Positions 1 to 6,570 are shown, counted from the first letter of the stretch. The stretch is DNA of 10,628 bases from Lutispora sp041687175 (GCF_041687175.1 NZ_JAWLCK010000094.1:1-10628); one strand, 5' to 3'. Notes: generated from the sequence alone by a model not told the origin. Translations and numbers: made by a program.

Positions 1-197
1 GCCAGCCTAGGCATCCAGGACATGGAGGTCCTTTGGGTGCCGTTAGGCTTTTTGTGAGATCAAGCTATAGAACTACCAAAGCGAGCTCTTATATCTAAAG
101 CACATATCTCATATGGACGCTTTAGTGTCTTTTAGTGTCTTTGAAAAAATTCTGCCGTGTAAATCCGTGTTCTTCAAAAGACCCCAGAGGTATACCC
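1..197 (+). repeat. Flanking non-coding repeat, left copy
   Basis: This stretch is repeated in inverted orientation at 10387-10606. Positions 1-73 match the reverse complement of 10534-10606 without a mismatch. From 74 to about 197 the match continues with substitutions and a gap of roughly 20 bases, because the right copy carries one extra 22-bp unit. The inner part holds a tandem decamer, TTTAGTGTCT at 121-130 and 131-140, and a CCGTGTAAATCCGTG-type unit at about 153-174. No credible coding frame is visible. It looks like a dispersed intergenic repeat of the genome. The window begins exactly inside it, which may mean that a contig ended in a repeat. The match itself is seen directly; the dispersed nature is inferred. 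Confidence 0.9.
4..53 (+). terminator. Long hairpin with T-run inside the left repeat
   Basis: Bases 4-21 can pair with 28-49: AGCCTA with TAGGCT, GGCA with TGCC, a short TCC/GGG segment with one wobble pair, then AGGAC with GTCCT, closing a six-base loop (22-27). Two small bulges (33-34 and 42-43) interrupt it. The stem is followed by T residues (50-53). This resembles an intrinsic terminator pointing into the window, or the fold of a small RNA or element end. The mirror copy lies at 10554-10603 on the minus strand. The pairing is visible; the function is inferred. Confidence 0.45.
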
Positions 198-258
198 AAA
201 CACGCGTCTCGAGTCACGAGTCAAGACCCTAGAGAACTGCCTGAAAGGAGAACAATAT

Positions 259-1578
259 ATGCAAAAAGCTCCGTTACATATGATATATGAAGCGGCCAGC
301 CGGTATAACATACTGGCTTTGACAAGCCGGTGTGCTACTTCCTGTGTGTTTTGCAGCCATCATCAGAACCCACCGGAAGTAGAAGCATTTTTTGTATCAG
401 ATTTGACACTGGATGAAGCCGTTACGGCAATGGAATTCCTGGATGAAGATAAAAAGATAATCATAGGGGAATCAGCTACCAGGCTATGCGAAGGAGAACC
501 ATTTATACATAAAGACTTCATCAAAATACTGAGGCTGCTGAGGGAAAAGTACAAAAACACTCCTATACAGATAACCACCAGTGGTGTTTATTTAGATCGG
601 GAGACCTTAGGGACACTAAAATCCATTGGAGGCATAGAACTTAACATATCTCTGAACAGCTGCACCCAAGAAGGCCGTGAAAAACTCTATAGAGGCAGAA
701 GTCTTATGGAAGCGGTGGAAGCAGTGAAGAATATAGCCTCCTATGGCATATCCTTCAACGGCAGCATTGTAGCCATGCCCCATCTTGTAGGGGAGAGGGA
801 TATAGAAGATACTATAAGATTCTTATCTCGGTGGGGAGCTGAGACCATTAGGGTATTCATGCCCGGTTATACAAGATATAGTAAGATACCCAGCCCTCCA
901 GACAACATTGATGATATACTCAGGGGCATAGTAACTAAATTGAGACATGAGATTAAAACACCACTGATTCTGGAACCAACCATATTGAAGGATCTGACTC
1001 CTGTAGTAGAGGGAGTTGTTCCCGATTCACCAGCCCATAAAGCTGGGTTTAAAGGGGGAGAAATAATCACCAGAATCAATGATGAAGCTGTGTTCTCCAG
1101 AGCAGATGCATACTATGCCATATTGGCATCAGCCAATCCTGATATAGAATATTCAGTTGATGGAGTGATCAAAAAGACAGTTCTGCCAAAGAACTCTGGC
1201 GAAAGAAGCGGTCTTGTTTTTAATTATGATATTGACAAGGAGACTGTGGAAGCTATAAACAAGGTCATAGGGAAGAATCAAGGCAAAAGATGTCTGTTAG
1301 GAGTTTCGAAGTTTGGCTATAGGGTCATAAAAGAATGCTTCAAAAACGAAGATGTGGATATAGAAATTATAGAAAATAATTATTTTGGGGGAAATATTGG
1401 CTGTAGTGGTTTGTTGGTATTAGAAGATGTAAAACAGAAACTTGCAGAAAAAAATTATGAATATGATGTGATTATACTTCCTGCCGTCATGTTTGATAGC
1501 AGAGGAAGAGACCTTACAGGCAAGCATTATAAAGACCTGGAAGAAGAAACGAGAATAAAAATACATTTAACAGAATAA
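259..1578 (+). CDS. Radical SAM protein with internal PDZ domain and DUF512-like C-terminus
   Basis: This 439-residue cytoplasmic protein carries a radical SAM iron-sulfur motif CX3CX2C at C25, C29 and C32, so it should bind a [4Fe-4S] cluster and cleave S-adenosylmethionine. Residues about 15-235 form the radical SAM barrel. A PDZ-like segment follows at about 249-310, with the G-V-V-P-D-S-P-A-H-K-A-G pattern. The tail, about 343-425, resembles the end of DUF512: an N-N-Y-F-G-G-N-I motif at 373-380 and an I-I-L-P-A-V-M-F motif at 405-412. Known DUF512 proteins have PDZ first, then radical SAM, then DUF512, so the order here is changed and the front half of DUF512 seems to be missing. The substrate is unknown. 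AAAGGAG lies just upstream of the ATG and supports this start. The gene stands alone between the left repeat and a terminator. Family is likely; function is open. Confidence 0.85.
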   Translation: MQKAPLHMIYEAASRYNILALTSRCATSCVFCSHHQNPPEVEAFFVSDLTLDEAVTAMEFLDEDKKIIIGESATRLCEGEPFIHKDFIKILRLLREKYKNTPIQITTSGVYLDRETLGTLKSIGGIELNISLNSCTQEGREKLYRGRSLMEAVEAVKNIASYGISFNGSIVAMPHLVGERDIEDTIRFLSRWGAETIRVFMPGYTRYSKIPSPPDNIDDILRGIVTKLRHEIKTPLILEPTILKDLTPVVEGVVPDSPAHKAGFKGGEIITRINDEAVFSRADAYYAILASANPDIEYSVDGVIKKTVLPKNSGERSGLVFNYDIDKETVEAINKVIGKNQGKRCLLGVSKFGYRVIKECFKNEDVDIEIIENNYFGGNIGCSGLLVLEDVKQKLAEKNYEYDVIILPAVMFDSRGRDLTGKHYKDLEEETRIKIHLTE

Positions 1579-1602
1579 ATATAAATAAACTGAATATGGA
1601 AT

Positions 1603-1657
1603 AAAAAGCTGTAAGCCAACTGATTCAATGAAGAAGGTATTGCAGCTTTTTGTTTTT
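1603..1657 (+). terminator. Intrinsic terminator after the radical SAM gene
   Basis: AAAAAGCTG at 1603-1611 pairs perfectly with CAGCTTTTT at 1643-1651. The stem continues inward through U-G and A-U pairs and a CC/GG pair after a bulge. A T-rich tail, TTTTTGTTTTTA, follows. It lies 24 bases after the stop codon and isolates this gene from the isocitrate dehydrogenase operon. Confidence 0.75.
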
Positions 1658-1660
1658 ATA

Positions 1661-1680
1661 TTGCAATTTTACTTGCAATT
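1661..1680. repeat. Two direct TTGCAATT copies upstream of the IDH promoter
   Basis: TTGCAATT occurs at 1661-1668 and 1673-1680, so the copies are spaced 12 bp start to start. Each contains the palindrome TTGCAA. They lie about 22 bp upstream of the -35 box, a plausible site for an activator or second regulator. They could also be chance in AT-rich DNA. Confidence 0.3.
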
Positions 1681-1702
1681 GGTATAAATATAAAAATTTT
1701 TA

Positions 1703-1731
1703 TTGACAAATGCTATTACAATTTGTATAAT
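1703..1731 (+). promoter_or_regulatory. Consensus SigA promoter of the IDH-gntR operon
   Basis: TTGACA at 1703-1708 and TATAAT at 1726-1731 are both perfect consensus boxes, separated by exactly 17 bases. Transcription should start near 1738, leaving a leader of about 34 bases before the IDH start codon. The perfect match suggests a strong promoter that needs a repressor, in line with the overlapping palindrome and the downstream gntR. Confidence 0.85.
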
Positions 1732-1740
1732 TGTATACAA
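1718..1740. promoter_or_regulatory. Candidate GntR-family operator
   Basis: TTGTATACAA at 1731-1740 is a perfect palindrome starting at the last base of the -10 box and covering the expected transcription start. It equals the core of the Bacillus subtilis GntR operator (known: ATACTTGTATACAAGTAT). A second, overlapping inverted repeat, ACAATT-TGTAT-AATTGT, spans 1718-1734. The position would block RNA polymerase. The likely ligand-responsive repressor is the GntR/FCD protein encoded two genes down in this operon. The palindrome is seen; its binding partner is inferred. Confidence 0.6.
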
Positions 1741-1771
1741 AAAAACAAAATTATTTATGGGAGGTTGTTCT

Positions 1772-2767
1772 ATGTATAAAGCTACATTAATACCCGGTGA
1801 CGGCATTGGTCCTGAGGTCATAAAGGCAGCAACTTCAGTCATTGAGGCAGCAGGAGTTAATATTCAGTGGGATGAAAAACCTATAGGACAGGCCGCTATG
1901 GCCAAATACAATAATCCATTGCCCCAGGACACCATAAATTCAATAGAAAGCAACAGAATAGCTTTAAAGGGCCCAAGTACCACAGAGATAGGTAAAGGCT
2001 TCAGAAGCGCAAATATAAGTCTGAGACAACGACTAAATCTATATGCTAATATAAGGCCTATAAGGACTATCGAAGGTGCCAATACTAAATTCAAAGATAT
2101 TGATTTGGTGATTTTCAGAGAGAATACTGAGGATCTGTATATGGGTATAGAGCATATGGTAGGAAAGGACGCAGCCGAATCCATCAAAATAATCACCAGG
2201 GAAGCTTCCGAGAGAATAGCCTCCATGGCATTCAGCTACGCAGTGAAGGAAAAGAGGAGAAAGGTTACCTGCGCTCATAAGGCTAATGTAATGAAGCTCA
2301 GTGATGGACTTTTCTTATCCAGTGTAAGAAATGTAGCAAGCAAATATCCTGATATAGAGTACGAAGAGGTAATAGTGGATAGCCTCTTTATGAAAATGGT
2401 AATGAATCCGGAAAACTATGATATACTGGTACTGCCTAATTTATATGGTGATTTGCTCTCAGAGATGAGTGCTGGCTTGGTAGGAGGTCTAGGCGTTGTT
2501 CCCGGAGTTAACATCGGAGTAGAGGCGGCTGTATTTGAGCCTACCCACGGAACAGCACCGGACATAGCTGGTAAAGGTATTGCCAACCCCACAGCTGCAA
2601 TACTCTGTGCCGTAATGCTATTGAAACACTTAGGAGAAAAAGCTGCGTCAGAGAGAATATACAACAGTGTATGCCATGTAATAAAAGAAGGCAAGTATGT
2701 GACCAGAGATTTGGGCGGTTCTTATTCAACCATGGACATGACAAAGGCGATAATTGACAATATGTAG
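1772..2767 (+). CDS. NAD-type isocitrate dehydrogenase (isocitrate/isopropylmalate dehydrogenase family)
   Basis: Probable 331-residue enzyme that oxidises and decarboxylates isocitrate to 2-oxoglutarate with NAD, in the cytoplasm. The substrate helix reads R78-S79-A-N81, then L84-R85 and N93-I-R95-P; the S-x-N pair is the isocitrate-binding signature and argues against isopropylmalate dehydrogenase. Further active-site positions are R116, Y123, K170, D203 and D227. The cofactor segment, H-G-T-A-P-D-I-A-G, has Asp-Ile where NADP enzymes such as E. coli Icd have Lys-Tyr, so NAD is predicted. E231 replaces the usual second metal-site Asp of the G-D-x-x-S-D motif. The ATG at 1772 is chosen because GGGAGG lies 7 bases upstream and M-Y-K-A-T-L-I-P-G-D-G matches the family N-terminus; the longer TTG frame would start inside the -35 box. 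No aconitase or citrate synthase gene lies nearby. Confidence 0.88.
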   Translation: MYKATLIPGDGIGPEVIKAATSVIEAAGVNIQWDEKPIGQAAMAKYNNPLPQDTINSIESNRIALKGPSTTEIGKGFRSANISLRQRLNLYANIRPIRTIEGANTKFKDIDLVIFRENTEDLYMGIEHMVGKDAAESIKIITREASERIASMAFSYAVKEKRRKVTCAHKANVMKLSDGLFLSSVRNVASKYPDIEYEEVIVDSLFMKMVMNPENYDILVLPNLYGDLLSEMSAGLVGGLGVVPGVNIGVEAAVFEPTHGTAPDIAGKGIANPTAAILCAVMLLKHLGEKAASERIYNSVCHVIKEGKYVTRDLGGSYSTMDMTKAIIDNM

Positions 2768-2778
2768 CAGGTGATTTA

Positions 2779-3411
2779 ATGGAGTTTTTTACGAAAAATC
2801 AGATATATGAAAAAATTCGCCAAGACATACTGGATGACAAATACACCAGAGGTCAAAGCCTGGTAGAACAGAAATTGGCAAAGGAGTTCGGTGTTAGTCG
2901 AACACCAATAAGAGAGGTATTAAGGCAACTGGAGCTTGATGGTTTGGTAGAGAGCATTCCAAACAGAGGTGTGTTTGTCGTAGGTATTACCCATGAAGAT
3001 ATAAATCATATTTATGCCATAAGACAGAGAATAGAAGGTTTAGCTGCATTATGGGCTGCAGAAAAAATGACATCGGAAGAACTAAAGCAAATGGAAAACA
3101 TATATAATCTTATGGAATTTTATACAGCAAAGGAAGATGTGGATCAGATAGCACAGCTTAACACCGATTTTCACGAAGTAATATTCAAATCAGCTAAAAG
3201 TAAATATCTTAGGAATATGTTGACCAATTTTCAAGTATATCTGCAGTGGGCCAGATATGTTTCTTTAAAGGTACCTGGCCGTTTAGAGGCTGCTCTGGCA
3301 GAACATAAGAACATACTGGAAGCATTTAGGAAGAAGGACGGGGTCTTGGCAGAAAAAGCTGTTATGGAACATGTGGATAATTCCAGAAAGAACTTGGAAA
3401 AAATCAAGTAA
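2779..3411 (+). CDS. GntR-family transcriptional regulator, FCD subfamily
   Basis: A 210-residue DNA-binding repressor or activator. Residues about 5-72 form the GntR winged helix, including the E-F-G-V-S-R-T-P-I-R-E-V-L recognition region and the wing G-V-F-V. The rest is an all-helical FCD ligand domain. Its usual metal or ligand pocket is recognisable as N128, H132 (in N-T-D-F-H), H176 (E-H) and H198 (E-H), with Asn in the place often held by Asp. The gene starts 11 bases after the IDH stop codon (AGGTGATTTA before the ATG), so it is cotranscribed with IDH and most likely controls its own operon through the TTGTATACAA palindrome. The effector may be a carboxylic acid such as citrate or isocitrate, as for many FCD proteins, but the sequence does not show which. 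Confidence 0.88.
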   Translation: MEFFTKNQIYEKIRQDILDDKYTRGQSLVEQKLAKEFGVSRTPIREVLRQLELDGLVESIPNRGVFVVGITHEDINHIYAIRQRIEGLAALWAAEKMTSEELKQMENIYNLMEFYTAKEDVDQIAQLNTDFHEVIFKSAKSKYLRNMLTNFQVYLQWARYVSLKVPGRLEAALAEHKNILEAFRKKDGVLAEKAVMEHVDNSRKNLEKIK

Positions 3412-3440
3412 TGGGCTGACTTATTGCAAGTCAGCCCATT
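3410..3440. terminator. Shared hairpin between convergent gntR and ABC-F genes
   Basis: AATGGGCTGACTT (3410-3422) and AAGTCAGCCCATT (3428-3440) form a perfect 13-bp stem with a 5-base loop. The hairpin includes the last bases of the gntR stop codon and also the ABC-F stop codon (3421-3423, minus strand), so one structure serves both convergent genes. On the minus strand a T-run appears a few bases later (in ACTTGATTTTTT); on the plus strand the following sequence is only moderately T-rich. Confidence 0.7.
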
Positions 3441-5331
3441 CTTCAAATAAATCATCTATTTTATTTTTCAGATTTTCCTTTTCTTCACTCAATTCATGGC
3501 ATTTGATGTGGTCTGTGAAAATCTCCGGCTCCTCCATAAGGGCATCAATTTCCTTTACTCTGGCTTCAGCCATTGCAATTTCTTTTTCTATTATCTCCAG
3601 CCTTTTTTGTTGTCTCCGTTCCCTGGCTTTTTCCTCTTTTTGCTTCAACCAATCATTCTTCACATCAGAAGTTTTCTCATCAACTTCTTGAGCCTTATCA
3701 TCAGCTTCCTTGAACAAGTTTCTTTTCTTCAGGTAATAGGAGTACCCTCCGTTATAAACAATAGATCCCTCAACAGTAAGTTCTACTACTTTGTTGGCCA
3801 CTTTATTGATAAAATATCTATCATGGGATATGAATAGCACTGTACCGGCATAGCCTGATAATGCTTCTTCCAACACACCCTTTGATGCCATGTCCAGGTG
3901 ATTTGTGGGTTCATCCAGGAGCAGAAAATTAGCCTTAGATAGCATAAGCTTCAACAATGCTATTCTGCTTTTTTCTCCCCCGCTTAATACTGATATTTCC
4001 TTGAAAACATCCTCTCCTTGAAACAGGAAGGCTGCCAAAGCATTTCTTATGGCTGTTTGATCAAGCTCAGGGTATACATCCCATACCTCATCGATTATCA
4101 TTTTGCTATTGTCCAGACTTTCCTGCTCCTGATCATAATATGCAGGAATTACAGATGTTCCGAATCTTATTGCTCCTTCATCCGGCTTCAGCTTTCCTGC
4201 AATAATTTTCAACAATGTGGTTTTGCCTATTCCGTTGGGGCCTAGCAACGCCACTTTATCTCCCCGCTTGATTTCCAGATTAAAGTTTCTGAACAAAGGC
4301 CTATCAAAGGCTTTGGATACATTCTCCAGTTTGATTACATCATTTCCGCTTCTAACCTTAGGCTCGAATTTAAAATGAGCCTTCCTGGGCAGAGCCTCAG
4401 GCTTATCGATTCTTTGTATCTTTTCCAGCATTTTTTCTCTGCTTTCTGCCTGCCTGATGCTCTTTTCTCTGTTGTACTGCCTGTACCTGGCTATAATAGC
4501 TTCCTGTCGGGCTATCTCCTTTTGCTGATTTTCATACTCCTTTAGCAGTTGCTCCCTGTTTTCTTCTTTCTTTTCAATATAATATGTGTAATTGCCTTCA
4601 TATTCTGTAAGCTTACCGTTTTCAATCTCAAAGGTTCTGTTGGTTACACTGTCCAATAAATACCTATCGTGAGATATGATCATCAAGGCTCCTTTATAGT
4701 CTCTCAGAAACCCTTCTAGCCATTCCACCGCTTCTATATCAAGATAATTGGTAGGCTCATCCAGTAAAAGGATATCTCTCTTTTCCAGAAGAACCTTGCC
4801 TAAAGCTACTCTGGTTTTCTGACCGCCGCTGAATAATGATACCTTTTTATCATAATCTTCAGAAGAAAACCCTAAACCTTTTAATACTCCACGGATTTTG
4901 CTTTCATAGGAAAAACCCTCGCTATTTTCATACTCCTGTTGGAGAGAAGAGTAGGCTTTCATAAGAGAATCCAGTCTGTCATTATCTGTACCTGGTTTTA
5001 TGCTGCTTATTTCTTTTTCAAGCTCCTTCATTTTTTTTTCTATATCCTTAATATCAGTAAAAACCTTCAGCATTTCCTCCCACAATGTTGTATCCCATTG
5101 GAAGTCTAAGAACTGGGGCATATAGCCTATGCTTATGTTTTTACCTTTATATAATTCTCCCTTGTCTCTATCTTCTATTTCTGCTATTATTTTAAACAAG
5201 GTGGATTTTCCGGCTCCGTTGACACCTATGACTCCAACTTTATCTTTTTCCTGTAAAGAAAAAGAAGCCTCTTTTATGATAATATCCACACCATATGATT
5301 TTTGGATTTCTTTTGCTGACAAAATAATCAT
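3421..5331 (-). CDS. ABC-F family ATPase, YdiF-like
   Basis: A 636-residue soluble protein with two ATP-binding cassettes and no membrane segment, the hallmark of ABC-F translation factors that act at the ribosomal E site. Cassette 1 has Walker A G36-V-N-G-A-G-K-S-T44, Q73, signature F167-S-G-G-Q, Walker B D191-E192 and H221. Cassette 2 has Walker A G364-P-N-G-I-G-K-T-T, signature L449-S-G-G-E, Walker B D473-E474 and H503. A charged linker (about 240-330) joins them and probably contacts tRNA. A coiled-coil tail of about 90 residues (about 545-636) is as in YdiF/Uup proteins. All catalytic residues are intact. AGGAGG precedes the ATG. Antibiotic-resistance ABC-F proteins share this fold, but the tail favours a housekeeping role. 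The gene is divergent from rex and transcribed alone. Confidence 0.9.
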   Translation of the reverse strand: MIILSAKEIQKSYGVDIIIKEASFSLQEKDKVGVIGVNGAGKSTLFKIIAEIEDRDKGELYKGKNISIGYMPQFLDFQWDTTLWEEMLKVFTDIKDIEKKMKELEKEISSIKPGTDNDRLDSLMKAYSSLQQEYENSEGFSYESKIRGVLKGLGFSSEDYDKKVSLFSGGQKTRVALGKVLLEKRDILLLDEPTNYLDIEAVEWLEGFLRDYKGALMIISHDRYLLDSVTNRTFEIENGKLTEYEGNYTYYIEKKEENREQLLKEYENQQKEIARQEAIIARYRQYNREKSIRQAESREKMLEKIQRIDKPEALPRKAHFKFEPKVRSGNDVIKLENVSKAFDRPLFRNFNLEIKRGDKVALLGPNGIGKTTLLKIIAGKLKPDEGAIRFGTSVIPAYYDQEQESLDNSKMIIDEVWDVYPELDQTAIRNALAAFLFQGEDVFKEISVLSGGEKSRIALLKLMLSKANFLLLDEPTNHLDMASKGVLEEALSGYAGTVLFISHDRYFINKVANKVVELTVEGSIVYNGGYSYYLKKRNLFKEADDKAQEVDEKTSDVKNDWLKQKEEKARERRQQKRLEIIEKEIAMAEARVKEIDALMEEPEIFTDHIKCHELSEEKENLKNKIDDLFEEWADLQ

Positions 5332-5442
5332 CTTTACCTCCTGCAGGCCTATTTCGCTTATCTCTTTATAATTCTACCAAAAAGATGCGGATTTATAAAT
5401 ATGCTAGGGGAAAATGGAAAGAATATATGGTAAAATACAAAT

Positions 5443-5474
5443 AAAAAAATATTTTGATTACAAAATATTTTTTT
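5443..5474. repeat. Perfect 14-bp AT palindrome
   Basis: AAAAAAATATTTTG (5443-5456) and CAAAATATTTTTTT (5461-5474) are exact inverted copies around ATTA. The stem has a T-run on each strand, so it could act as a weak bidirectional terminator insulating the divergent genes, or as a protein-binding palindrome 8 bp upstream of the rex -35 box. Confidence 0.55.
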
Positions 5475-5482
5475 GCTAATAA

Positions 5483-5511
5483 TTGACTTTTAAAAAAACA
5501 TATAATAAAAT
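5483..5511 (+). promoter_or_regulatory. Probable rex promoter
   Basis: TTGACT at 5483-5488 and TAAAAT at 5506-5511 are separated by 17 bases, a good SigA-type arrangement. Another TATAAT at 5501-5506 is only 12 bases from this -35 box and fits less well. The start would be near 5518, about 75 bases before the ATG. Confidence 0.55.
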
Positions 5512-5542
5512 ATTAACAATATAATTGATATTGTATATTGTT
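5502..5542. promoter_or_regulatory. Candidate Rex autoregulatory operator and inverted repeats
   Basis: TTAACAA at 5513-5519 is an exact half of the clostridial Rex consensus (known: TTGTTAA-4-TTAACAA). The other half, at 5502-5508, is ATAATAA and matches only in part (4 of 7). The site overlaps the -10 box. Just downstream, ACAATAT (5516-5522) pairs with ATATTGT (5528-5534), and AACAATAT (5515-5522) also with ATATTGTT (5535-5542). Rex genes are often self-regulated, so an operator here is plausible but unproven. Confidence 0.35.
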
Positions 5543-5591
5543 TGTTATATGATTTTTGATTGTAGACCTTTTTTTAATAGGAGTTGATAGT

Positions 5592-6248
5592 ATGGAAAGA
5601 TTTAGCAGTATATCTATGGCAGTAGTTAGGAGACTACCGAAATATTTTAGGTATCTTGGAGAATTGAAGAAAAACGATGTAAAAAGAGTATCTTCTCAGG
5701 ATCTCAGCAGAATTACAGGTTTTACCGCATCTCAAATAAGACAGGATTTGAATTGTTTTGGAGGTTTTGGGCAGCAGGGCTATGGTTATAATGTGGATGA
5801 TCTTTATCAGAACATCAGTGAGATATTAGGCCTTAATAAGATTTATAAAACAGTTATTGTTGGAATGGGAAATTTAGGGCAAGCAATTGCTAACTACAGT
5901 TTCTTTGAGAAAAGCGGCTTTGTACCTCAAGCATTGTTTGATGTAAATCCAAAGCTGATAGGATTAAAAATAAATGATATAAGAGTACATGATGTGGAAG
6001 AGTTGGAGAGTTTCGTCAAAGAAAATGACATAGAGATAGGTATTATTTGTACGCCAAAGAGCCAATGTCAAAAAGTGGCAGAATCTTTAGCAAAAGGTGG
6101 GGTAAAGGCTATTTGGAATTTTGCTCCCTCAGATGTAAATGTACCCGATGATATTATAGTTGAGAATGTACATTTGAGTGAAAGCTTATTTACAATATCA
6201 TACCTGCTTAAGGAAAAGGAAGAGGTACTAAAAGCAAAAAAATTTTGA
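5592..6248 (+). CDS. rex: Redox-sensing transcriptional repressor Rex
   Basis: A 218-residue dimeric repressor that binds DNA when NAD is abundant and lets go when NADH rises, thereby controlling fermentation genes. The N-terminal winged helix (about 1-75) contains R-L-P-K-Y-F-R-Y-L, the recognition stretch S-Q-I-R-Q-D-L and the clostridial-type F-G-G-F-G-Q-Q-G-Y-G-Y. The NAD(H)-binding Rossmann domain follows, with G91-x-G93-x-x-G96, and a C-terminal helix for domain swapping. Length is normal for the family. The ATG at 5592 is chosen because AGGAG (5579-5583) lies 8 bases upstream and homologues begin near here; an upstream TTG at 5556 has no such support. The gene is transcribed alone and ends in a strong terminator. 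Identification is very secure; which genes it controls here is inferred. Confidence 0.95.
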   Translation: MERFSSISMAVVRRLPKYFRYLGELKKNDVKRVSSQDLSRITGFTASQIRQDLNCFGGFGQQGYGYNVDDLYQNISEILGLNKIYKTVIVGMGNLGQAIANYSFFEKSGFVPQALFDVNPKLIGLKINDIRVHDVEELESFVKENDIEIGIICTPKSQCQKVAESLAKGGVKAIWNFAPSDVNVPDDIIVENVHLSESLFTISYLLKEKEEVLKAKKF

Positions 6249-6270
6249 TGATCCGTAGATAAAGGATTGA

Positions 6271-6317
6271 CAAACCCTTAACATAGCCTGGACGCTATGT
6301 TAAGGGTTTGTTTCTTC
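6271..6317 (+). terminator. Strong intrinsic terminator after rex
   Basis: A perfect 17-bp stem, 6271-6287 with 6294-6310, closes a six-base loop (CTGGAC) and is followed by TTTCTTC. It begins 22 bases after the rex stop codon. The stem length makes readthrough into oadB unlikely. Confidence 0.88.
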
Positions 6318-6570
6318 ACAAACTTAACATAATCCATATACATAAGCATAAGACACAAGAAAAGGGAAAGAATGAAACAAAGGAGGAAAATCAAGACTTC
6401 GTTAAAAAATAGATATATATCATAGTATCATTTTTAGAAAAAATATGTTAACATTGACATGAAAGAAAACTTGCAGACTTTTACATATATGAATGAAAAC
6501 ATTCAAAAAATTCAACAAGGTCTACAAAATTTTCACAACAATATGATAAACTCAAAAGGAGATGTATTAA
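6318..6570. other. Non-coding region upstream of the decarboxylase genes
   Basis: This AT-rich stretch has no convincing gene. It contains a palindrome, ATGTTAACAT (6444-6453), followed by a perfect -35-like TTGACA (6454-6459) without a good -10 at the right distance. It also has a small hairpin, TGAATG-AAAA-CATTCA (6490-6505), a Rex-like half-site TTCACAA (6532-6538) and a TATGAT (6542-6547). AGGAG at 6557-6561 is the ribosome site of the next gene. An AAAGGAGG near 6380 has no proper start codon after it. The promoter of oadB must lie here, but I cannot fix it. Confidence 0.5.

Larger units (their letters stand above)
5332..5591. other. Divergent intergenic region between ABC-F and rex
   Basis: This is a 260-bp, very AT-rich spacer with no coding frame. 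It holds the ABC-F ribosome site (CCTCC on the plus strand, 5337-5341), a perfect AT palindrome (5443-5474), the probable rex promoter (5483-5511) and inverted repeats downstream of it. I could not assign a clear promoter for the minus-strand ABC-F gene. Confidence 0.6.

Noticed and set aside
1703..1771. N-terminal extension of isocitrate dehydrogenase starting at TTG 1703
   Set aside because: It would begin in the -35 box of a perfect promoter and upstream of the predicted transcript start. The family N-terminus and GGGAGG support ATG 1772.
3371..3837. Plus-strand open frames opposite the end of the ABC-F gene
   Set aside because: Shadows of the ABC-F coding strand; low-complexity Phe/Ser-rich products and no ribosome site.
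6308..6321. TTGT-TTCTTC-ACAA as a Rex operator
   Set aside because: The half-sites are too close (6 instead of 10 bases between TTGT and ACAA), and it overlaps the rex terminator tail.
6373..6423. Short frame ATG-AAA-CAA-AGG-AGG, 16 residues, containing AAAGGAGG
   Set aside because: Very short, no ribosome site of its own, and the AAAGGAGG inside it is not followed by a start codon. Most likely chance purine-rich DNA.
6471..6499. Promoter for oadB built on TTGCAG or the TTGACA at 6454-6459
   Set aside because: No acceptable -10 box lies 16-18 bases downstream of either one.
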